A stretch of DNA of 64,000 nt from Vallitaleaceae bacterium 9-2. GTDB taxonomy: Bacteria > Bacillota > Clostridia > Lachnospirales > Vallitaleaceae. Positions within the stretch are counted from its first letter, which is position 1, and each line of letters opens with the position of its first letter. The notes under the pieces were generated by a model. That model made no database searches. It had not been told where the DNA came from and saw only the letters and a list, made by a program, of their open reading frames with translations. Of this stretch, positions 15,885 through 24,713 are shown one piece after another. The DNA lies in the NCBI GenBank assembly GCA_038396585.1, contig CP121691.1, positions 992,001 to 1,056,000 of the forward strand, given 5' to 3'. Both the position numbers and the translations under genes were made by a program.

Positions 15885-16550
15885 ATGGAAGCAATCATCC
15901 GATTAGATGGAGTATCCTATAGAGTAAAAGAAAAAGATATCTTATCGAATATCAACCTATCCTTATATAAAGGAGAGATTGTTGCTTTGACAGGTCCTAA
16001 TGGTGCCGGTAAAACTACGCTCTCAAAAGTTATGATGGGGGTATTACAGCCAACACAAGGAAAAGCATATATTGAAGAGCAAGATTTAGAGACGATGAAG
16101 CTATTTGAAGTAGGGCGTAAGATAGGCTATATGTTTCAAAATCCTACACACCAGATTTTTATGGCGACGGTGAAAGAGGAACTGAGTTTTGCTATGCGAT
16201 ATAACAAGTGCTCCAAAGAGAAGATAAGAGAAGAAACAAATACTATGATGAACGTATTTAACTTGAATATCATACAAGAGCATTTGACCTATCATTTGAG
16301 TCAAGGGGAAAAGCAGCGTGTAGCGCTTGCAACAATATTGATGAACAGACCACAATACCTAATACTTGATGAACCGTTTAAAGGATTAGACGAAGAACAT
16401 AAACATCAAATGATAAACTACTTAAAGACAATCCATAGACAGGGGGTTGGGATTTTGATTATTACCCATAATCAATACATCATTAAGACATTGGCAGATC
16501 GAGTGCTTTTTATGGGAGGTGGTTACATTGAGCATGACAAAAGTGTTTGA
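15885..16550 (+). CDS. ECF transporter ATPase, second subunit
   Basis: A 221-residue ABC ATPase: Walker A TGPNGAGKTT, Q-loop MFQNPTHQIF, signature LSQGEKQR, Walker B YLILDEPFKGLDE. The QNP Q-loop and the short C-terminus match cobalt/vitamin-type ECF ATPases. I take the ATG at 15885 (GAGAGGTG upstream) rather than an in-frame ATG five codons earlier that overlaps the previous stop. Confidence 0.88.
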   Translation: MEAIIRLDGVSYRVKEKDILSNINLSLYKGEIVALTGPNGAGKTTLSKVMMGVLQPTQGKAYIEEQDLETMKLFEVGRKIGYMFQNPTHQIFMATVKEELSFAMRYNKCSKEKIREETNTMMNVFNLNIIQEHLTYHLSQGEKQRVALATILMNRPQYLILDEPFKGLDEEHKHQMINYLKTIHRQGVGILIITHNQYIIKTLADRVLFMGGGYIEHDKSV

Positions 16551-17262
16551 TCCTCGAACAAAGATTATTTTCGTCTTTTTCTTTACAGCGGTTGCGATTT
16601 TCTTTGGAAATATGATGGTGTTAAATATTACCTTAGTGATTGGCGTTTGCTTTGCATTATTTTTTCGCGTTCGCCTTGTTCCTCTGTTCAAACGTATGCA
16701 GAAGTTCCTTCGCTTTTTTTTGGTATTGATTATTATTCAAAGTATTTTTGTTGCCGAAGGAGAGGTCATCTTTCGGCTCTTTGGCGTGAAACTATTGACG
16801 GATGTGGGGATTATCCGTGGTGTTCAGTATCTTTATCGGATGTTGGTAGTTATCCTATCTGGAGCCATTATCTCAACATCAGGTCTTAAAGATAACTTAC
16901 AAGCCTTAGTCCAGCTAGGACTTCCCTATGATGTAGGGTTTATGTGTGCTATTGGCATTCGATTTTTGCCGATTTTCATGGAAGATATTAAAAATACTCA
17001 GATGGCTCTAGGGTTACGAGGGATTGATTTTGAATCGTTAAAGCTTACGGACCGTATTCAAATGGTCACGACACTTTTTTTGCCAACGGTTGTAGGTGCA
17101 CTACAAAGAGCCAAAGAACTATCATTATCAGCAGAGGCTAGAGGCTATAAGATACAAAGCAAGCGAAGCTATTATCGATGGTTGAAGTTTTCGGCCATGG
17201 ATTATGGAATGATTGTGATGGTTATGGTTCTATTTATTGGTTTAGTGGTTTGGAAAGGATAA
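16528..17262 (+). CDS. ECF transporter transmembrane (T) component
   Basis: About 244 residues with four or five membrane helices. It opens with FDPRTKIIF, the usual start of EcfT/CbiQ proteins, and ends its cytoplasmic coupling region with LSAEARGYK, the Ala-Arg-Gly motif that contacts the ATPases. GGGAGGTGG precedes a TTG at 16528 by seven bases; ATG 16534 is the alternative. It overlaps the end of the second ATPase gene. Confidence 0.9.
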   Translation: MSMTKVFDPRTKIIFVFFFTAVAIFFGNMMVLNITLVIGVCFALFFRVRLVPLFKRMQKFLRFFLVLIIIQSIFVAEGEVIFRLFGVKLLTDVGIIRGVQYLYRMLVVILSGAIISTSGLKDNLQALVQLGLPYDVGFMCAIGIRFLPIFMEDIKNTQMALGLRGIDFESLKLTDRIQMVTTLFLPTVVGALQRAKELSLSAEARGYKIQSKRSYYRWLKFSAMDYGMIVMVMVLFIGLVVWKG

Positions 17263-17266
17263 AAAG

Positions 17267-18028
17267 ATGAAGGTGTTTTCAGTATGTGGATTTACATCAA
17301 CAGGAAAAACAACAACAGTTGAAGGAATTATCAAAGAACTAAAGCGACGTAACTATTCAGTAGGCTCGGTCAAAGATATTCATTTTGAAGACTTTCGAAT
17401 AGATACTCAAGGAAGCAATACCCATCGACATCGTATGGCAGGTGCAGAACTAGTGACAGCTAGAGGGCTTCACGAGACGGATATTTTATTTCCAAGGCAG
17501 TTGAATATTTATGAGATACAAGCGTTTTATGATGTGGATTATTTGGTAATAGAAGGAATGTGTGATGCAAATATTGCGCATATACTTACAGGTAAGACAA
17601 AGCAGGACTTAGAGAATAAGTATAATGACCGCGTCTTTATGATTTCAGGGAAAATAGCTGATACGATTACAGAATATAAAGGACTTCCGGCAATAAGTAT
17701 TTTTGATGACCCTAAGAGAATGGTAGACTTGATTGAGGAAAAAACGTTTGAATTGTTGCCTGATTTTGATGAAAAATGTTGTGGAGCTTGTGGAATGGAT
17801 TGCAGACAGTTTTGTGCATCTGTAATACACGAAAATAGAGATATAAGAGAGTGTGTGCTTTATTCTAGTGATGTTCAGATGAAAATTAATGGTCAGTCCA
17901 TAGAGATGGTTCCCTTTGTACAGAAAATATTAAAAAATGCTGTGATAGGTGTTGCAAGTGAACTTGATGGATGGACGTCTAATGGCAAATTAGAGATTAC
18001 TATAGGTAGGGATTATGCAGATAGATAA
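17267..18028 (+). CDS. MobB-like GTPase with C-terminal cysteine cluster
   Basis: A 253-residue protein. It starts like MobB, the GTP-binding partner of MobA in molybdopterin-dinucleotide synthesis, with P-loop GFTSTGKTT, SVKDIHFEDF and QGSNTHRHRMAGA. Unlike the short E. coli MobB, it carries a C-terminal extension with Cys171, Cys172, Cys175, Cys179, Cys183 and Cys196 (CCGACGMDCRQFC), which looks like an iron-sulfur site. The ATG is four bases after the T-component stop, within the ECF operon. Its presence is the best protein-level link between this transporter and pterin cofactor chemistry. Confidence 0.82.
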   Translation: MKVFSVCGFTSTGKTTTVEGIIKELKRRNYSVGSVKDIHFEDFRIDTQGSNTHRHRMAGAELVTARGLHETDILFPRQLNIYEIQAFYDVDYLVIEGMCDANIAHILTGKTKQDLENKYNDRVFMISGKIADTITEYKGLPAISIFDDPKRMVDLIEEKTFELLPDFDEKCCGACGMDCRQFCASVIHENRDIRECVLYSSDVQMKINGQSIEMVPFVQKILKNAVIGVASELDGWTSNGKLEITIGRDYADR

Positions 18029-18599
18029 AAACTTTCATTCTAAAAGAAACTGTGTTAGGCTAATTCAAGATAATGAACATATATATGTAGAGAAGAAGTT
18101 TTTTAACCTCATGGATTATAGAACAGAGTGTGAATGGTATATGATGCTTAGAAAAAGGGGGTTTTATATTCCGAAGCTTCTAAACAGCAACACAGATACA
18201 TTGACACTTCAGATGGAATATATTCAAGGGATAACGTTATTAGAACATTTGGAGATTCTGGAAGCTATGAATGACCAAGAAGGTGCCATACTTTGGATGA
18301 GTCGTTTGTTTGAGAACTTTAAGAGGCTTAACCAACAAGTGGGATGCTATTATTCAGATGTGAACTTGCGTAATTTTTTAGTTCTTGGGGATCGATTATA
18401 TCTTTTGGACTTTGAAGCGATCCGTAGTGGTAAAGAATTGCCCATTGCAAAGACATTAGCATTTTATCTTTTATATAGACCGATGAAGACTTCATTTAAG
18501 CAAAAGGTAGTTAAAATGTGCCTTTGCAATAACATGCAAGGGCACATAGAACCCAAAGTGTGGGAATGGGTTGAACATATAGAACAAAGGCGTCTGTGA
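18015..18599 (+). CDS. Small kinase-like protein
   Basis: A 194-residue protein with a reduced protein-kinase/phosphotransferase fold. It has an ATP-lobe Lys (YVEKKFF), the hinge-like LQMEYIQG, a catalytic loop YYSDVNLRNFLV with Asp and Asn in the right spacing, and a metal Asp in LYLLDFEA, similar to RIO/Bud32/Kdo-kinase proteins. It overlaps the MobB-like gene by 14 bases and is the last gene of the operon. It might re-phosphorylate an imported, dephosphorylated substrate; this is inference from the paired surface phosphodiesterase. A protein kinase role is the alternative. Confidence 0.6.
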   Translation: MQIDKNFHSKRNCVRLIQDNEHIYVEKKFFNLMDYRTECEWYMMLRKRGFYIPKLLNSNTDTLTLQMEYIQGITLLEHLEILEAMNDQEGAILWMSRLFENFKRLNQQVGCYYSDVNLRNFLVLGDRLYLLDFEAIRSGKELPIAKTLAFYLLYRPMKTSFKQKVVKMCLCNNMQGHIEPKVWEWVEHIEQRRL

Positions 18600-18615
18600 G
18601 GTGACCTAAGTTATA

Positions 18616-19110
18616 TTATACTTTCGTTAGTTTGTGTTCGGATATTATGTAGGATACGCCGTTAATGATGACAAAAACAGCAAGAATTTTTGCCAATGTA
18701 TTGGCAGCAGTGATCGGTCTAAAGAGCATAATAAAGCCATAAAGGACAGCTAAGCTTGCAATGATGATATAGAGAATATTGGTTTTTTCCCTGTTATGCA
18801 TAAAATTATAAAGAGATAAAATGGAAGTCGCTAAAAAGGCAAAGATAAAAATCCAAAGAATAATTCCTAGAGATAGTAAAGGCAACGAAAGGATTACGAT
18901 GCCTATGAGTGCAGATATTATAATGCTGGCATATGGAATCGGCTTCATTTTATTGGTAACAAAAACAATGAGGGCTACAATGGCTGTCGTAAGTTGAATA
19001 AGACCAAGATATAGTGAGTATGATATGAGTGTTTCAGCAGGATGTGTCCACAAATAAATACCAAAAATGATAAAAAGTGCACCAACGATGATTCGTAATA
19101 ATTTTAACAT
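18616..19110 (-). CDS. DUF308/HdeD-like membrane protein
   Basis: A 164-residue protein with six predicted membrane helices in short hairpins (GALFIIFGIYLWTHPAETL and repeats), typical of the DUF308/HdeD family. The molecular function is not known. I chose the ATG at 19110 because AAGGAGAGG lies just upstream on the minus strand; a longer in-frame start has no ribosome site. It converges with the kinase-like gene. The 19111-19375 interval holds only AT-rich promoter-like DNA. Confidence 0.78.
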   Translation of the reverse strand: MLKLLRIIVGALFIIFGIYLWTHPAETLISYSLYLGLIQLTTAIVALIVFVTNKMKPIPYASIIISALIGIVILSLPLLSLGIILWIFIFAFLATSILSLYNFMHNREKTNILYIIIASLAVLYGFIMLFRPITAANTLAKILAVFVIINGVSYIISEHKLTKV

Positions 19111-19375
19111 ATTATCCTCTCCTTTAATCAATATCATGGATGTTGACAGGCAGTATTTTATTACTATTTTCATTTTATAGCATAATAAAAAGCGAGAATA
19201 TAGGTATATATGTCTATATATGTACTAGAAAAGACTTAATGTAAAAAAGTATAGTCGAATAGACATTTACACGTATATCTTAAAGTGGTAGAATGATTTT
19301 AGCAATTTCATGTGTGTTATTAAAATTTATCTGTAGGCAAGAGTGCACATAATTATTTAGCGGAGGTAAGCCTAG

Positions 19376-20962
19376 ATGAAGATATATCAGTTAAAATATT
19401 ATATAGGTTCATTTGTGGTGTTTTTTATACTGTCTTTTTTTGTGCTATTTTTTTTAGAGCAAGAAGTACGTAAAGCCCATATTGAAGAGTTACAGAACCA
19501 TGAAATCAATGTCGTCAAATTAGAAAGTGATTTTTTAGGACGAGAATTTGGTATGTTGGTTTCAGACTTAAACTATCTACATCATGCGTATAACGAACAG
19601 TTCATTGGAGGTAATAGCTTTGATGAGTTGACGAATCATTGGATTGAGTTTTCAACACATAGACGTGTCTATGATCAGATACGCTATATTGATGTTCATG
19701 GAGATGAAAAGATACGCATTAATTTTGATGGTAACCATGGATATGCAGTACCAACACAAGAACTTCAAAATAAAAGTGATCGAACGTATTTTACAGAATC
19801 TATTGGTCTTGAAGAAAACCTTGTCTATATCTCTCCGGTGGATTTAAATATAGAACAAGGACAGGTGGAAGAGCCCTATAAACCGATGATACGACTAGCG
19901 ACGCCGATATACGATGATATGAAGAATGTACAAGGTGTGCTTGTATTAAACTATCTTGCAGAAAATACGTTGTTAAACTTTAGACAATTAGCAGAAAACA
20001 GTCGTGGCGAACTTATTTTAATTAATTCCGATGGATACCGATTATCTTCAGCCGATCCGATCCAGGATTGGAATTTTATGTTTGAAGAAAAAAAGGGCGA
20101 CACTTTCAAAAAAGAGTATCCAAAGGAATGGGAATGGATTGAGACAAACAGTGAAGGACAGACCAATACAGACAATGGTTTGTTTACAACTATGGAAGTT
20201 GACTTGAGTCAAAAATACGCAATCAATTCAAAAAACATGACGGAGAGTGGCGTTGTATTTGGGGATGGAAACTGGCAGATCGTGTCTGTTTTTTTGCGAA
20301 ATGAAGAAAATAGTGCCTATTTTAATGACAATGCGCTAATGATTATGCGTGATGTATTGAAGCAAAATATGTCCTACTTTATATTATTGGCGCTTGCCTC
20401 TGGCGTGATCGGGTTTTTAATTCACGTCAATCGAAAGACTTATCTACGTATAAAATACTATTCAGAGTATGACCCATTAACCAAAGCGTTGAATCGGCGG
20501 GCCGGAATCGCTAAACTGCAAAAACTAACTCCTGTCAGTGAGCGAAGGGATATTCAAGTTAGTTTGTGCTTTTTAGATATTAATGGATTAAAAGAAGTTA
20601 ATGATACATTAGGGCATGCCATAGGAGATGAGCTGATAAAAAGTGTCTCGGATACCATTTATTCAGAAATACGCGAACAAGACTTTTTGATTCGCTTAGG
20701 TGGAGATGAATTTTTAATTGTCTTTGAAGGAATTGGTGAAGACAAAACAGAAATTATATGGAAACGTATTGTCAACTGTTATGACCAGATTAACCAAAAT
20801 GAAGCAAGAAAATATAACATTAGTGTCAGTCACGGAATCGTGGTCTTTGAAGGTAAAGGTAAAACCCATTTGGATGATTTGATTAGCGAAGCCGATGAGA
20901 AAATGTATCAAGAGAAAAAGATTATCAAAGCCGGATTAAACATTATCAAAGAAATTACATAA
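19376..20962 (+). CDS. Cache-type membrane diguanylate cyclase
   Basis: A 528-residue protein. A membrane helix (about 8-28), an extracellular ligand-binding region of about 290 residues with the pattern of a Cache/PAS-like sensor (SDRTYFTES, YISPVDLN), a second helix (about 333-353) and a GGDEF domain. The active-site RLGGDEF is intact, so it should make cyclic di-GMP. The usual RxxD product-inhibition site is not obvious. The ligand is unknown. GCGGAGG precedes the ATG. Confidence 0.9.
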   Translation: MKIYQLKYYIGSFVVFFILSFFVLFFLEQEVRKAHIEELQNHEINVVKLESDFLGREFGMLVSDLNYLHHAYNEQFIGGNSFDELTNHWIEFSTHRRVYDQIRYIDVHGDEKIRINFDGNHGYAVPTQELQNKSDRTYFTESIGLEENLVYISPVDLNIEQGQVEEPYKPMIRLATPIYDDMKNVQGVLVLNYLAENTLLNFRQLAENSRGELILINSDGYRLSSADPIQDWNFMFEEKKGDTFKKEYPKEWEWIETNSEGQTNTDNGLFTTMEVDLSQKYAINSKNMTESGVVFGDGNWQIVSVFLRNEENSAYFNDNALMIMRDVLKQNMSYFILLALASGVIGFLIHVNRKTYLRIKYYSEYDPLTKALNRRAGIAKLQKLTPVSERRDIQVSLCFLDINGLKEVNDTLGHAIGDELIKSVSDTIYSEIREQDFLIRLGGDEFLIVFEGIGEDKTEIIWKRIVNCYDQINQNEARKYNISVSHGIVVFEGKGKTHLDDLISEADEKMYQEKKIIKAGLNIIKEIT

Positions 20963-21048
20963 TTCTATCACAAAGTCGTCACATAAACTTTCTACACTAT
21001 ATATATAATCAATCAGTCAAACATATAGGATATGAAAGGAAGATGACA

Positions 21049-21594
21049 ATGAAAAAGATAGGAAAAGTATTTGGAGTAGCATTATTGATAATGAGTTTTT
21101 TTACAGTAGCCAGTTGGGCTCAAGAAGAAAGTATTGGCTCAGCCGCAGCCTTTGAACAAGACACATTTACATTAGAGCAGATGTTGACATATGCACTTGA
21201 AGACGAAGTGATGGCAGAAGCAGAATATGCTGCGATTATCAAGGAGTTTGGTGTTGGGACGCCATTTACTAATATTATTAAGGCGGAGGTGACGCATCAA
21301 GAAGCGGTATTAAGTTTGTTTGAGGCGAGAGATATTGAAATTCCTGAATTTGAGGAAGAAGACTATATTGTGTTGCCGGATACATTGGCAGAAATATATA
21401 CAGTTGGAATCCAAGCTGAGATCAATAATATTGCCATGTATGATATGTTTCTTGAACAAGATTTAGATATGGATGTACGTCAGGTTTTTGAAGCGTTGCG
21501 TAATGCTTCTCTAAATCATCAAGCAGCTTTTGAACGTGCAAGCCAACGTAGTGCAGGCATAGGATATGGGAATCGGAATCGAAAGTTTCGTTAA
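21049..21594 (+). CDS. Exported ferritin-like protein (DUF2202 type)
   Basis: A 181-residue protein with a signal peptide (MKKIGKVFGVALLIMSFFT, cleavage near ASWA-QE) and a four-helix ferritin-like domain. Glu/His pairs spaced as in di-metal sites are visible: EDEVMAEAEY, EVTHQEAVL, EINNIAMYD and LNHQAAFE. Such DUF2202 proteins are secreted and poorly understood; metal or oxidant handling is likely. The ATG at 21049 is better spaced from AAAGGA than an ATG two codons earlier. Confidence 0.8.
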   Translation: MKKIGKVFGVALLIMSFFTVASWAQEESIGSAAAFEQDTFTLEQMLTYALEDEVMAEAEYAAIIKEFGVGTPFTNIIKAEVTHQEAVLSLFEARDIEIPEFEEEDYIVLPDTLAEIYTVGIQAEINNIAMYDMFLEQDLDMDVRQVFEALRNASLNHQAAFERASQRSAGIGYGNRNRKFR

Positions 21595-21700
21595 TCTAAG
21601 AATAATATCTCGTTGAGATAACGTGACATAGTTTCTGTGTTCTGTTAAAATAAAAAAGAAATTTATTTGCAGTAAAAATAGTATAGCGAAAGAGGACAAC

Positions 21701-22555
21701 ATGGATATTGAAAGAATGCGAACACTGATGAAACGGATTATCATGATATTTATAGGAACCTTAATTTCAAGTATAAGTATCAATGGGCTATATATTCCCA
21801 ATAATATTCTCTCGGGAGGATTTACAGGAATTGCTATTTTATTAAATCTTTCATTAGGATTTGACATTTCACTGAGTATCATTCTTTTAAATATTCCTAT
21901 TTTCATTCTTGGGTATAAGCTGATTAATCGTGAATATATTTTTTACAGCTTGGTTGGGATGATGTCGCTCTCTCTTTGTCTGACATTGACAAAAGGAGTG
22001 TCGTTTCATTCGGACCAGATGCTAACAACCCTACTTCTAGGTGGGATCTTAAATGGAGTGGGGTTTGCCCTTGTTTTTAAGTCAGAAGGTTCTACAGGCG
22101 GCAATGACATTATTGCAAAGATTGTCCATAAGCGGTATATGTACAGTATTGCTTCCGTAGGCTTTGGATTTAACATTATTATTATTAGTTTATCGGCCAT
22201 TTTTTTTGGAATTGATATTGCAATCACAACGCTAGTTGCAATGTATGTTACGTCAACGACGATTAAGTACTTGATGGAAGGATTAAACTATAAAAGGACT
22301 GTGTTTATTATTACAAGCCAAGAACATGCCGTATCAAAAGCAATTAACCGTGAGATGCGACGTGGATGCACACTTATTAAAGGGATGGGTTCATATACCA
22401 AGAAAAACACTTATGTGCTATATACGGTCATAAGTATCGGCCAACTTGGAGCACTCAAACGGATTGTTAGCGATATTGATCCGAAAGCTTTAATTAATGT
22501 AATGGAATCACATATGGTGTTTGGTAATGGTTTTCTTAATATTCATGATGAATAG
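21701..22555 (+). CDS. YitT-family membrane protein
   Basis: A 284-residue protein with five or six N-terminal membrane helices (DUF161/YitT: GLYIPNNILSGGFTGIAILL and GFALVFKSEGSTGGNDIIAK) and a C-terminal soluble DUF2179 domain that ends VMESHMVFGNGF. The function of the family is unknown; transport of a small molecule has been suggested. AAAGAGGA lies before the ATG. A diguanylate cyclase gene starts 12 bases downstream, so they may be co-expressed. Confidence 0.85.
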   Translation: MDIERMRTLMKRIIMIFIGTLISSISINGLYIPNNILSGGFTGIAILLNLSLGFDISLSIILLNIPIFILGYKLINREYIFYSLVGMMSLSLCLTLTKGVSFHSDQMLTTLLLGGILNGVGFALVFKSEGSTGGNDIIAKIVHKRYMYSIASVGFGFNIIIISLSAIFFGIDIAITTLVAMYVTSTTIKYLMEGLNYKRTVFIITSQEHAVSKAINREMRRGCTLIKGMGSYTKKNTYVLYTVISIGQLGALKRIVSDIDPKALINVMESHMVFGNGFLNIHDE

Positions 22556-22567
22556 GAGAAAGCAATT

Positions 22568-24238
22568 ATGCTAGAGAGGCTTCGAAAGCAATTTGATGTG
22601 AATAAGGTTTATATTGTAACGATTATAGTCATTTGTGTAATCGTGATTTTAGCGTTTTTTTCTCCGGAGAAAACGTTGTTTTTGGTGGATAAACCTGTAT
22701 ATGAATTGAATACACCATGGACGGTATCTACACAACATAGGACCTATGAGGATGTAAAATTGCCCTATCGTTTTGTAAAAGATGAGCGCAGTGCCTTGTT
22801 TACAGCATCCACAAGGCTTCCAAAGGATTTGGGGCAAGGGCAGTCCCTTTTAATTAGAGCTTCGATGCAAGATATTACAGTGTATATTAATGATGAGGTT
22901 ATTTTTGAGAACAAACGTGTCCGTGAAGGGCTTTTAACCTATCCAGAAGTCAGCATGTGGCATTTGATTACACTTCCAGTAGATGCACAAGGACAACAAC
23001 TTAGACTTGAGTATTATAGTCAGGTGAATGTATTCCAAGGTGTCATCAATGAAGTGCGTTACGGAACCGGAGATGCATTAGTATTTGCGGTTATGGATGA
23101 ACATTTGATTGGACTTATTGTAGCAGGATTTATGATGCTCATAGGGCTTATCGTTATTGTGGCTTCCTTTTTTTTAAAGAACTTAGGGGATCAGCGTTTG
23201 TTTTACCTAGGGGGCTTTTCTATTGGAACGAGTATATGGATGATATCGGAAATGCGGGTTTTGCAGTGGGTTACAGGCAACCGATTTATCCTTGGAGGTA
23301 TTAGTTACTTGATGATTGCCCTGTTCCCGCTGGCATTGATTCGTTACCTTGAAGTCGCGGTTTTAAGTGCATATAAAAAAGCGATTGACCGATTTGTTCG
23401 CATCTTCTATATCCTGTTTTGGGGAACGTTAGTTCTTCAGATGTTAGGAGTCGTTCCGTTTATACAATCGGCTTTAGTGGTCAATGGAGTGATGGGCGTG
23501 AGCATTATATGGGTTGGTCTGACGCTGGTATTTGAGAGCTTTGTTAGACGTAGCCGTGTCGCAAAAAAATATTTTATGTATTATAGTGTCCTATTGATGA
23601 CGGGCTTTATAGAAATTATTTTTTTCTTTAGCCAGGATTTTGATAAAATTATGCAATACAACAAAATAGGATTTGCTTTGTTTTTGACCTTTCAATTTAT
23701 TGAGACAGTTCTATATGTCAAGAATCTTCTCATAATACAAAATGAGGCGAATTATCTTGAACAAATGGCCTATCAAGATGCTTTGACAAAAGCGAAAAAT
23801 CGAGCAGCCTATGAAAAAGAGTTGGATAGGCTTTTACTTAAAGAAAATACAGACAATTTTCGACTGGTTCTTGCAGATATTAATCAGTTAAAAATCATTA
23901 ATGATACATATGGGCACACCATGGGTGATGCGGCTATTATAGCATGTTATGAATGCCTGGTGATAGCCTTTGGTGATATGGGCTCTTGTTATCGCTTAGG
24001 TGGAGATGAGTTTGCCTGCTTGTTGATTGACATTGATCAAGAGCGTTTTATAAACGCCAAAAGGCACTTTTACCAATTGGTTGATGAAGTAAATCTAAAA
24101 TGTGAATATCCGTTTAGTGTAGCTTTAGGACACGAGCTCTATCCACATACGACGTATGCAAGAGGCGAAAACTTTGGGGAGTTTTTTCATTGTGTCGATA
24201 CGATGATGTATGATATGAAAGCAAAAATGAAATGTTGA
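22568..24238 (+). CDS. 7TM-sensor diguanylate cyclase
   Basis: A 556-residue protein with an N-terminal anchor, an extracellular beta-rich domain (about residues 40-175) like 7TMR-DISM sensors, seven membrane helices (about 178-390) and a C-terminal GGDEF domain with intact YRLGGDEFACLL. It should synthesise cyclic di-GMP in response to an external ligand. It is the second cyclase within 5 kb, and no EAL phosphodiesterase or PilZ gene is in the window. Confidence 0.88.
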   Translation: MLERLRKQFDVNKVYIVTIIVICVIVILAFFSPEKTLFLVDKPVYELNTPWTVSTQHRTYEDVKLPYRFVKDERSALFTASTRLPKDLGQGQSLLIRASMQDITVYINDEVIFENKRVREGLLTYPEVSMWHLITLPVDAQGQQLRLEYYSQVNVFQGVINEVRYGTGDALVFAVMDEHLIGLIVAGFMMLIGLIVIVASFFLKNLGDQRLFYLGGFSIGTSIWMISEMRVLQWVTGNRFILGGISYLMIALFPLALIRYLEVAVLSAYKKAIDRFVRIFYILFWGTLVLQMLGVVPFIQSALVVNGVMGVSIIWVGLTLVFESFVRRSRVAKKYFMYYSVLLMTGFIEIIFFFSQDFDKIMQYNKIGFALFLTFQFIETVLYVKNLLIIQNEANYLEQMAYQDALTKAKNRAAYEKELDRLLLKENTDNFRLVLADINQLKIINDTYGHTMGDAAIIACYECLVIAFGDMGSCYRLGGDEFACLLIDIDQERFINAKRHFYQLVDEVNLKCEYPFSVALGHELYPHTTYARGENFGEFFHCVDTMMYDMKAKMKC

Positions 24239-24254
24239 TATATAAATAAAAACC

Positions 24255-24316
24255 TTGACAAAACAGCGATTACAGATGTAATATTTAATAAAGATTACAT
24301 CTGTAATCGCTGTTTT
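24255..24316 (+). promoter_or_regulatory. Promoter with double BlaI/MecI-type operator in a 23-bp inverted repeat
   Basis: TTGACA (24255-24260) and TAATAT (24279-24284) form the promoter. A perfect 23-bp inverted repeat (24260-24282 and 24294-24316, 11-base spacer) carries one ATTACAGATGTAAT operator in each arm, matching the TACA-NN-TGTA core of BlaI/MecI sites. The arms cover the -10 region and the start point. The right arm ends in a short T run, so the element may also terminate transcription from the cyclase gene. Confidence 0.85.
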
Positions 24317-24346
24317 TATATGATGACATTAAAATGAGGTGAAATA

Positions 24347-24712
24347 ATGCAAGAGAAGATATCGCCTTCAGAATGGAAGGTTATGGAAATATTGTGGCAA
24401 CAACCCGGAGCATTGGCAGCAGAAATCGTTGAGGCATTAGAAGAGACAGCGTGGCAAGAAAAAACTATAAAAACACTGATTAATCGTTTGGTAAAAAAAG
24501 GGAATGTACGCTTTGAAAAAGATGGAAAGGCGTACCGCTATTTTCCGGTGACAGAGCGTGAGGTTATTCGAGCGAAGGAGAGCCAAGACTTTATTCAACG
24601 TATTTTTGGGGGATCAGTTAAAGCCTTTATGACAAATATGATAAAAGCAGAAGCCCTTAGTGAGGAAGAGATTAGTGATCTCAAACGCTTGCTGGATAGA
24701 GGAAAGGATTGA
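24347..24712 (+). CDS. BlaI/MecI-family repressor
   Basis: A 121-residue winged-helix repressor: ISPSEWKVMEILW at the N-terminus, recognition region around KTIKTLINRLVKKG, wing KAYRYFPV, and a helical dimerisation tail. In this family the partner M56 metalloprotease cleaves the repressor to switch on its operon. The partner gene starts one base after the stop, and the operator upstream fits autoregulation. Confidence 0.92.
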   Translation: MQEKISPSEWKVMEILWQQPGALAAEIVEALEETAWQEKTIKTLINRLVKKGNVRFEKDGKAYRYFPVTEREVIRAKESQDFIQRIFGGSVKAFMTNMIKAEALSEEEISDLKRLLDRGKD

Positions 24713-24713
24713 T

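Noticed and set aside
21607-21621. Short hairpin TATCTC-GTT-GAGATA after the ferritin-like gene
   Set aside because: Six-base AT-rich stem with no T run; not convincing as a terminator.
24260-24316. Reading the 23-bp inverted repeat only as a terminator
   Set aside because: It contains two TACA-NN-TGTA operator cores over a consensus promoter directly before a BlaI-type gene; termination can only be a secondary role.
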